A DNA stretch of 64,000 bases from Verrucomicrobiaceae bacterium (GTDB taxonomy: Bacteria; Verrucomicrobiota; Verrucomicrobiia; Verrucomicrobiales; Verrucomicrobiaceae), in contig JAEUHN010000039.1 of NCBI GenBank assembly GCA_016795365.1, positions 1 to 64,000 of the forward strand. The letters run 5' to 3'. This document shows positions 57,693 through 64,000 of this stretch, in pieces (position 1 is the first letter of the stretch; every line of letters begins with the position of its first letter). The position numbers were made by a program, and so were the translations under genes. The notes beneath the pieces were generated by a model. It saw only the letters and a list, made by a program, of their open reading frames with translations. It made no database searches and was not told where the DNA came from.

Positions 57693-60665
57693 ATGCGCAT
57701 CAGCGTTTTCTCTCTCACCTTCACGGCAATCCTGGTGTGCCTGCCCACGCACGCCGCAGGGAAGCTGAAGTTCAATCGCGACATCCGCCCGATCCTCTCG
57801 GACAAGTGCTTTCACTGTCACGGGTTTGATCCGAAGAAGCGTGAGGCCGATCTTCGCCTCGATCAACGCGAGGCCGCGATTGAAGCCAAAGCAATCATCC
57901 CGGGCAAGGCCGACGAAAGCGAGGCCATCAAGCGCATCCTGGCGACGGACGATGATCACATGCCTCCGTTGAAAGCCAAACTGGGCTCGCTGACTCCGGC
58001 GGAGATTGCCACACTGAAGCAATGGATCAACGAAGGAGCGGAATACGAGGAGCACTGGGCTTTCGTTCCGTTGCCGGTTCAGGGTTCTCAGCTCTCGGTT
58101 CACGGTTCGATTGATGAGATCGTGAGCGCGGGGCTGAAGGAACGCGGCTTGAACTTCCAGCCCGAGGCGGCGGCGGAGACTCTCATTCGGCGGCTGAGCT
58201 TTGACCTCACCGGTCTGCCTCCGACGCCAGAGGAAGTCGCCGAGTTCACGCAAAGCTATCGAACCGATCCAACGGAGAACCGAGAACTGAGAACCGGGAA
58301 CTATGCGAAGCTCGTGGACAGGCTCCTCGCTTCGCAACACTACGGCGAGCGCATGGCTGTCGATTGGCTCGATGTCTCGCGCTACGCCGACAGCTATGGC
58401 TTTCAGGTGGATCGCGATCGCGAGGTGTGGCCGTGGCGCGACTGGGTGGTGAAGGCGTTCAATGAGAACCTGCCGTTCGACAAGTTCGTGACCTGGCAGA
58501 TCGCTGGCGACATGCTGCCGAACCCGACCGATGAGCAGCGGCTCGCAACGATGTTCAGTCGTCTGCACATGCAGGAGAGCGAGGGCGGCAGTGTGGAGGA
58601 GGAGTATCGCGTGGAGTATGTGTGCGACCGCGTGCAGACGTTTGCCACGGCATTCCTCGGACTCACTTTCGAGTGTGCGCGCTGCCACGATCACAAGTTC
58701 GATCCGATCTCGCAGAAGGACTTCTATGGCTTGTTCGGCATGTTCCAGAACATCGACGAAGCCGGGTTGTATTCCTTCTTCACGCCCACACCGCCGACTC
58801 CGGCGATGATGATGACCGATGAGGCGCAGAGGAAGAAGCTGAGCGAACTGCGCGCGACCGTGGCGAAGCTCGAAAGGAGCGCGGGCACTCCTGCCAGCAC
58901 AAACGTCGCCGTGCAAAACATCGACACGAAGCCTCTCGCATCCTTCACCTTCGACGCACTCGACAAAGGCAACAAACTCGCCAACGCCATCGACGCGAAG
59001 AAGCCCGCCACATTGAAGGGCGAGAACGAACTCGTCGAAGGCCGCAGCGGCAAGGCGATCAAGTTCAGTGGTGACGACGCCGTCGATTTGCCGCTCGGGA
59101 ACTTCCATAGCTACGATCCGTTCAGCGTATCGCTGTGGCTGAAGACACCGGATGTGAAGGATCGCGCGGTGGTGTTTCATCGGTCGCGCGCGTGGACTGA
59201 CGCAGCGAGCCGGGGTTACGAGTTGCTCATCATCGAAGGCAAATTGCAGTGGTCGCTCATTCACTTCTGGCCAGGCAATGCGATCTCGATTCGTGCGAAG
59301 GAACCGCTCAAGCTCAATGAGTGGACGCAGGTGGTGGTGACCAACGACGGCAGCAGCAAGGCGTCCGGGTTGCACCTGTATGTGAATGGCAAGCTCGCCA
59401 AGGTGGAGATCGTGAAGGACCAGCTCACGCGCGACATCACCGGCGGTGGCGGCGACAACATCGCGCTGGGCGAACGCTTCCGCGACCGCGGCTTCAAGGG
59501 TGGGCTGATCGATGATTTCGCGGTGTATGGCAGCGACTTGTCCGCTGAAAAAGAGTCATCGAAGGAACTTTACGCAGCGCGCGCCGAACTCGTGAAGTTC
59601 ACCGACACGCTCAAAGACATGATGGTGATGCAAGAGCTGCCGAAGCCGAAGACAGCCTACATCCTGTTCCGCGGCGAGTATGACAAGCGCAAGGAACCCG
59701 TTCCTGATGCGGTGCCGTCGTGGATCGCGAAGATGCCAGCGGGCGCGCCGAACAACCGACTCGGCGTGGCGCAGTGGCTCACGAGTCCACAGCATCCGTT
59801 GTTCGCGCGCGTGACGGTGAACCGCATTTGGCAGGGCTTGTTCGGTCGCGGCTTGGTAAAGACGAGCGAGGACTTCGGCAGCCAAGGCACGCGACCGCTT
59901 TATCCTGAGTTGCTCGATTACCTCGCCGTGAAGTTCATGCAAAGCGGCTGGGATACGAAGGCGCTCATCAAGGAGATCGTGATGAGCAAAGTGTATCGCC
60001 AGCGCAGCATCGCGGATGCGAAGACAATGGCCGATGATCCCGAGAACGAATGGCTCGCGCGCGGTCCGCGCTTCCGTCTGCCCGCCGAGATGATCCGCGA
60101 CAACGCGCTCGTCATCGCCGGCCTGCTCAAGCCGCAACTCGGTGGCGCGCCGGTGAATCCGTATGAGATGAGCGAGGCCTTCAAGCCCGCGAACCCATCC
60201 GACACGAATCGTCGCAGCCTCTACACCACGTGGCGTCGCACCAGCCCACCGCCTGCGATGGTCACCTTCGATGCACCACGTCGCGGTGTGTGCATCGCGA
60301 AGCGCGAACGCACGGACTCACCGTTGCAGGCGCTCATCTTGTTGAACGGCACGCAGTATGTCGAAGCCGCGCGTGTGCTCGGCGAGAAACTACACGAGGA
60401 CGCTGGCGGTGACGTGGCGAAGATGATCGAGCAAGGCTTCCTTCGCTGCCTGAACCGCAAGCCGGATGCGAAAGAGATCGCCATCTGCACACGACTTTAT
60501 CAGGAGCAGTTGGAGCATTTCAAGAGGGTGCCGAAAGAGGCTGAAGCGACGCTGAAGATCGGCAGCGCGAAGCGCGATGCGAAACTGCCTTTGCCTGAAG
60601 CTGCGGCGGCAGCGGTGCTCGGTCAGGCTTTGCTGAATCATGATGAGTGCGTGGTGAAACGCTGA
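57693..60665 (+). CDS. PSCyt1-DUF1549-LamG-DUF1553 exported cytochrome-like protein
   Basis: A 990-residue protein with a signal peptide (cleavage after THAAG, about 22). PSCyt1 (about 28-115) has the heme motif C39-F-H-C42-H43 in ILSDKCFHCHGFDPKKREAD and a distal Met in DDHMPPLKAKLG. DUF1549 (about 130-350) has LIRRLSFDLTGLPPTPEE and CARCHDHKFDPIS. A LamG-like domain (about 410-625; FSVSLWLKTPDVKDRAV, NEWTQVVVTND) is inserted before DUF1553 (about 690-950). LamG suggests glycan binding; the overall role is unknown. Two stretches, GSQLSVHGS (about 131-139) and ENRELRTGN (about 194-202), look like absorbed intergenic repeats. The DUF1501 gene follows by 22 bp. Confidence 0.93.
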   Translation: MRISVFSLTFTAILVCLPTHAAGKLKFNRDIRPILSDKCFHCHGFDPKKREADLRLDQREAAIEAKAIIPGKADESEAIKRILATDDDHMPPLKAKLGSLTPAEIATLKQWINEGAEYEEHWAFVPLPVQGSQLSVHGSIDEIVSAGLKERGLNFQPEAAAETLIRRLSFDLTGLPPTPEEVAEFTQSYRTDPTENRELRTGNYAKLVDRLLASQHYGERMAVDWLDVSRYADSYGFQVDRDREVWPWRDWVVKAFNENLPFDKFVTWQIAGDMLPNPTDEQRLATMFSRLHMQESEGGSVEEEYRVEYVCDRVQTFATAFLGLTFECARCHDHKFDPISQKDFYGLFGMFQNIDEAGLYSFFTPTPPTPAMMMTDEAQRKKLSELRATVAKLERSAGTPASTNVAVQNIDTKPLASFTFDALDKGNKLANAIDAKKPATLKGENELVEGRSGKAIKFSGDDAVDLPLGNFHSYDPFSVSLWLKTPDVKDRAVVFHRSRAWTDAASRGYELLIIEGKLQWSLIHFWPGNAISIRAKEPLKLNEWTQVVVTNDGSSKASGLHLYVNGKLAKVEIVKDQLTRDITGGGGDNIALGERFRDRGFKGGLIDDFAVYGSDLSAEKESSKELYAARAELVKFTDTLKDMMVMQELPKPKTAYILFRGEYDKRKEPVPDAVPSWIAKMPAGAPNNRLGVAQWLTSPQHPLFARVTVNRIWQGLFGRGLVKTSEDFGSQGTRPLYPELLDYLAVKFMQSGWDTKALIKEIVMSKVYRQRSIADAKTMADDPENEWLARGPRFRLPAEMIRDNALVIAGLLKPQLGGAPVNPYEMSEAFKPANPSDTNRRSLYTTWRRTSPPPAMVTFDAPRRGVCIAKRERTDSPLQALILLNGTQYVEAARVLGEKLHEDAGGDVAKMIEQGFLRCLNRKPDAKEIAICTRLYQEQLEHFKRVPKEAEATLKIGSAKRDAKLPLPEAAAAAVLGQALLNHDECVVKR

Positions 60666-60687
60666 ACCTATAAACGAAACCTTTTCC

Positions 60688-62088
60688 ATGAATCGCCGTC
60701 ACTTCCTCAACACCTTCGCCACTGGGCTCGGAGGCATTGCTTTGTCTGAGATGCTCGCCAACGCCGCATCCACGGCTGACCAGGGCATCCTCGGCGGCAC
60801 GCATTTCGCACCGAAGGCGAAGCGGATCATTTACTTGTTCATGTCGGGCGGGCCGTCGCAGATTGATCTGTTTGATCACAAGCCATTGCTGAACAAGCGG
60901 CATGGCGAGCAGTTGCCGGACTCGGTGCGTGGGGGGCAGCGGTTGACGGGGATGTCGGGGAATCAGTCGTCGATTCCGATGGTGGGATCGCCGTTCAAGT
61001 TTGGGCAATACGGTCCTGCGGGCGCGACGATCAGCGAGCTGCTGCCGCACACGGCGTCGGTGGCGGAGGAGCTTTGCTTTGTGAAGTCGATGTTCACCGA
61101 GAGCATCAATCACGGGCCGGGCGTGACGTTTTTCCAGACGGGCTCGCAGGTGCCGGGCAGGCCGAGTTTTGGATCGTGGTTGAGCTACGGGCTGGGGCAG
61201 GAGAATTCCAATTTGCCGTCGTTCGTGGTGATGATCACGAAGGGCAAGGGCGGTCAGCCGCTCGGCGCGCATCTGTGGGGCAGCGGCTTCTTGCCGACGA
61301 AGCATGGCGGTGTGCAGTTCCGCGCGGCGAAGGACCCGGTGCTGTATCTCGGCAATCCCGAGGGCATCAGCGCGGAGAGCCGTCGCCTGATGCTGGATCG
61401 CTTGCGCGAGCTGCATGAGCATCAATTGGAAGGCACGCCGGATGTGGAGATCAGCAATCGCATCGATCACTACGAGATGGCGTTCCGCATGCAGACGAGC
61501 ATCCCGGAGGCGGCGGACTTCGCAAGCGAGCCGCAGCAGGTGCTCGATCTCTATGGACCCGATGTGCAGACGCCGGGCACATTCGCGGCGAACTGCCTGC
61601 AAGCGCGTCGTCTGGCCGAGCGCGGGGTGCGTTTTATCCAGCTCTATCACCAGGACTGGGATCATCACGGCGGCTTGCCGGGTGCGCTGCCGAAGCTTTG
61701 CAAAGAGACCGACCAGCCTGCGGCGGGACTCATCAAGGACCTGCGTCAGCGTGGCTTGCTTGATGACACGCTGGTCGTGTGGGGCGGTGAGTTCGGCCGC
61801 ACGAACTATTGCCAGGGCAAGATTCAGCCGAACTTCGGTCGCGATCATCACCCGCGCTGCTTCACGCGCTGGATCGCTGGCGGCGGCATCGCGAAAGGCA
61901 CGGTGTATGGCGAGACCGATGAGTTCGGCTACAACATCGTCCGCGACGGCGTGCATGTGCATGACTTCAACGCGACGCTGATGCACCTGCTCGGCATTGA
62001 TCACGAGCGGCTGACTTACAAGTTTGCGGGCCGTCGCTATCGGCTCACTGACGTCCATGGGGGCATCGTGAACGGGATGCTCGCCTGA
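60688..62088 (+). CDS. DUF1501 protein, partner of the PSCyt1 gene
   Basis: A 466-residue DUF1501 protein. The start has a Tat-like NRRHFLNTFATGLGGIAL. The blocks IIYLFMSGGPSQIDLFDHKP, NHGPGVTFFQTGS, GVRFIQLYHQDWDHHGG, LVVWGGEFGRTN and FGRDHHPRCF are present, ending in HLLGIDHERLTYKFAGRRYRL. It forms a two-gene operon with the PSCyt1-DUF1553 gene (22-bp gap). This copy has a His pair (DWDHH) where the 29111 and 32612 copies have WDAHEG or WDSHDE. The fold is alkaline-phosphatase-like, the substrate unknown, and export probable. It ends 6 bp before the convergent PLP-enzyme gene. Confidence 0.91.
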   Translation: MNRRHFLNTFATGLGGIALSEMLANAASTADQGILGGTHFAPKAKRIIYLFMSGGPSQIDLFDHKPLLNKRHGEQLPDSVRGGQRLTGMSGNQSSIPMVGSPFKFGQYGPAGATISELLPHTASVAEELCFVKSMFTESINHGPGVTFFQTGSQVPGRPSFGSWLSYGLGQENSNLPSFVVMITKGKGGQPLGAHLWGSGFLPTKHGGVQFRAAKDPVLYLGNPEGISAESRRLMLDRLRELHEHQLEGTPDVEISNRIDHYEMAFRMQTSIPEAADFASEPQQVLDLYGPDVQTPGTFAANCLQARRLAERGVRFIQLYHQDWDHHGGLPGALPKLCKETDQPAAGLIKDLRQRGLLDDTLVVWGGEFGRTNYCQGKIQPNFGRDHHPRCFTRWIAGGGIAKGTVYGETDEFGYNIVRDGVHVHDFNATLMHLLGIDHERLTYKFAGRRYRLTDVHGGIVNGMLA

Positions 62089-62094
62089 GGTTCC

Positions 62095-63222
62095 TCACAC
62101 GCAAGTCGCTAAGGTATCCACCAAGCGGCAGACGTCGTCGGTGGTGTTGTAGCCGTGAATGGCGACGCGAATCCTGCCTGCGTGATGCATCACATGCACA
62201 TCTGCGGCTTCCAAAGCTGAGTGCATCCGAGCAGTTTCGGGATGCTGAAAAGCAATGATGCCCGTGGGATTAGCAGCTTGATCGAGCTTCGCCATCGGTT
62301 TCAGGCCAAGTCCAATGATAGCATCGTGCGCCTGCTGCACCAAGGGATCCGCGTGCGCGGCGATCGCTTCGATGCCGATGGCGTCGAGATAGCGCAAAGA
62401 CGCATTGAGCGCGTAGATGGGCGCGAAGCTCGGCATGCCCACTGAAAAACTCGCGGCCCCGGTCTTCACCTGGGCGCGTTGGAAACGGTCCTCATTGAAG
62501 GCGTTCTCGATGTGATACCAGCCACCAGCCGTGGTGGTGAGGCGAGCGGATGCGCGTGCGGGAATGCCCACGACGCAGCCGCCGTGGATGGCCAGCGTCC
62601 ACTTGTGTGTGCTGGAGATGACGATATCGGCATCACTCATATCGAGCGGCACGCGTCCCAATGCCTGGGTCACATCGACCGCGATGATGGCCTGCGGAGC
62701 CATGCGGCGAATCTTCTCCACCACCCTTTTCCATGCCAGACGGCAGCCGTTGTAAAAGCTCACCAACGAGAGCTGCACGAGCCGTGTCCGCTCGGTGAGC
62801 AGGGGCAGCAGATCGATCAGTTCGAGCGCGCCCTCGCGCTGCTTCCACAGGGCGATCTTCGGCTTCACGCGTGCCGTCAGCCATGGCGTGGCCCCGGCGG
62901 GGAAGTCGATGTCCGTCAGCAACACCTCATCATCCGCCTTCAGATCGAGGGCGGAGGCGAGCAAGTTGTAGGCCTCGCTGCTGCAGGAGCAGAAGGACAC
63001 TTCGTTGGTCTGCAAGCCGATGAGCCTGGCGGCGATTTCGCGGCACTGTTCCACTCGGGCGAAGTGCGGCTCACGACCTCTCATGCCCATGGACTTGTGC
63101 CTCATGTATTCAGCGACAGCCTCCGCGACGCAAAGCGGCGGAATGCTTTCGGCAGCGGTGTTGAGGTAGGCGATGCCTTCGAGGGAAGGGAAATCCTGGC
63201 GGCGCGATTCGGCGGTGAGCAT
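62095..63222 (-). CDS. Class V aminotransferase-fold PLP enzyme
   Basis: A 375-residue protein of the cysteine desulfurase/class V aminotransferase group. The N-terminal IAYLNTAAESIPPLC, FCSCSSEAYNLLAS (PLP phosphate side), AIIAVDVTQALGRVPLDM (Asp for the pyridine nitrogen) and the Lys in VISSTHKWTLAIHGG (Schiff base, about 207) are all present. The expected Cys loop of cysteine desulfurases is not obvious, so an aminotransferase or isopenicillin-N-epimerase-like role is as likely. The substrate is unknown. It lies 15 bp after the beta-CASP gene on the same strand. Confidence 0.85.
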   Translation of the reverse strand: MLTAESRRQDFPSLEGIAYLNTAAESIPPLCVAEAVAEYMRHKSMGMRGREPHFARVEQCREIAARLIGLQTNEVSFCSCSSEAYNLLASALDLKADDEVLLTDIDFPAGATPWLTARVKPKIALWKQREGALELIDLLPLLTERTRLVQLSLVSFYNGCRLAWKRVVEKIRRMAPQAIIAVDVTQALGRVPLDMSDADIVISSTHKWTLAIHGGCVVGIPARASARLTTTAGGWYHIENAFNEDRFQRAQVKTGAASFSVGMPSFAPIYALNASLRYLDAIGIEAIAAHADPLVQQAHDAIIGLGLKPMAKLDQAANPTGIIAFQHPETARMHSALEAADVHVMHHAGRIRVAIHGYNTTDDVCRLVDTLATCV

Positions 63223-63237
63223 GGACAGGAGACAGCG

Positions 63238-64000
63238 TTAAAGCGTGACTTCTTGCAGCAGGCGAGCCACCTCAACGCGTCCTTCATGGCGCTCCTGGAG
63301 GGCAGCTTGCAAGGCGTTCGCGCGCTCAGATTCGCCATGCACCAGGAAGACGTTCTTCTTGGCCCCACCGATGCGATCGAAGTAGCCCAGCAATTCATCG
63401 TGGTCGGCGTGTCCGGAGAAACTGTCGAGAATCTCAATCTGGGCATGAACCTGGAACTGATCGCCGAGGATGTTCACCCGCGGCCAGCCTTCTCGAATCT
63501 TCCAGCCGAGCGTCTGTTCGGCACAGTAACCCACGAACAAGATGATGTTACGCCGATCCTCGATGTTGTTGCGCAGATGATGAAGAATGCGTCCGGACTC
63601 GGCCATGCCGCTGGCGCTGATGATGATCGCAGGACCTATCAGATCGTTGAGTTTTTGGGAGTCTTCACGCTCACGGATGAGCTTCAGCCCATCGAAGCCG
63701 AACGGATCACGCTGCATGAACAAGGCCTCGCGCACGGATGGCTTGAGGCTGTCCATGTGCAGACGGAAAATATTGGTCGCATCGACGGCGAGGGGGCTGT
63801 CCACATACGTTGGCACAGGCGGAATGCAGCCTTCGTGACTCAGCTTGTCGAGCGTGTAGAGCAACTGCTGAGTGCGCTCGACGGCGAAGGCCGGGATGAT
63901 CACCTTGCCATGGCGATCGATAGCTGTGTTGATGATGTTGCAGATGTGCTCGGAGGTGCGCGCCGCCAGCTCGTGTTTACGACCACCATAGGTGCTCTCC
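63238..64000 (-). CDS. Beta-CASP metallo-beta-lactamase-fold RNase, N-terminus beyond the window
   Basis: Reading continues through the right edge: upstream of the longest internal start near 63903 the frame stays open to 63999, with ESTYGGRKHE, the beta-CASP junction motif usually written MESTYGDRxH. VIIPAFAVERTQQLLY, IIISASGMAESGRILHHL (about 63650-63590), DSFSGHADHDELLGYF with the late His (about 63425) and VFLVHGESERANAL follow. The metal-binding HxHxDH part lies outside. This group contains bacterial RNases related to the CPSF73 family and to archaeal/bacterial exonucleases. The PLP-enzyme gene follows 15 bp downstream. It is distinct in sequence from the family member at 22163. Confidence 0.88.
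   Translation of the reverse strand, partial: ESTYGGRKHELAARTSEHICNIINTAIDRHGKVIIPAFAVERTQQLLYTLDKLSHEGCIPPVPTYVDSPLAVDATNIFRLHMDSLKPSVREALFMQRDPFGFDGLKLIREREDSQKLNDLIGPAIIISASGMAESGRILHHLRNNIEDRRNIILFVGYCAEQTLGWKIREGWPRVNILGDQFQVHAQIEILDSFSGHADHDELLGYFDRIGGAKKNVFLVHGESERANALQAALQERHEGRVEVARLLQEVTL

Overview
The window comes from a bacterium of the Verrucomicrobia, most likely near Verrucomicrobiaceae. The 16S rRNA carries stretches I know from that phylum around the 350, 880 and 1400 regions. The proteome is dominated by the DUF1501, DUF1552, DUF1549/DUF1553 and DUF1592 families typical of the Planctomycetes-Verrucomicrobia group. Coding DNA is GC-rich: two lines counted by hand gave 62% and 67% GC. 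The rRNA operon at the left edge is far poorer in GC, about 42% over six hand-counted lines of 16S.

Layout. 1-4290: rRNA operon on the minus strand (promoter, 16S, tRNA-Ile, 23S cut by the window edge). 4829-6123: a decayed gene. 6149-12540: a minus-strand cluster for cell envelope and housekeeping (SanA-like protein, TPR protein, an overlooked 53-residue membrane protein, sirtuin, O-antigen ligase-like protein, glycosyltransferase), broken by two intergenic repeat families. 12623-16726: a plus-strand run (membrane protein, heptosyltransferase-like GT9, short adenylate kinase, Met-tRNA formyltransferase, alpha/beta hydrolase). 16723-27185: mixed genes, including a C39-like peptidase, an orphan DUF1501 protein, an LRR lipoprotein, a cyclic-nucleotide-binding protein with a histone H1-like tail, a SUKH protein, a beta-CASP hydrolase, a histidine kinase core, QueE, an NlpC/P60-like lipoprotein and a zinc peptidase. 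27203-36884: DUF1501 plus DUF1549/1553 operon, phosphatase, epimerase, a second orphan DUF1501 protein, ceramidase-like enzyme, DUF1552 protein. 37149-40017: an accessory insert on the opposite strand (HEPN-like protein, REP-bounded RAYT transposase, VapBC-type pair). 40057-44689: DUF1592 cytochrome-like protein, Uma2 nuclease, enolase-superfamily dehydratase. 44763-57329: one gene for a 4188-residue secreted metalloprotease-adhesin-like protein. 57693-62088: PSCyt1-DUF1549-LamG-DUF1553 plus DUF1501 operon. 62095-64000: PLP enzyme and a second beta-CASP hydrolase cut by the edge.

How it fits together. Three DUF150x/cytochrome modules lie here: 27203-30496, 57693-62088 and the DUF1592/DUF1552 pair. 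The DUF1592/DUF1552 pair, normally adjacent, is held apart by the accessory insert. Exported proteins are abundant, with Tat-like RR motifs, lipoboxes and signal peptides. The most unusual items are the GC-poor rRNA operon, the HEPN/RAYT/VapBC insert with its mirrored REP palindromes, the giant M11-type protease with Calx-beta and kelch repeats, and the cyclic-nucleotide-binding/H1-tail fusion.
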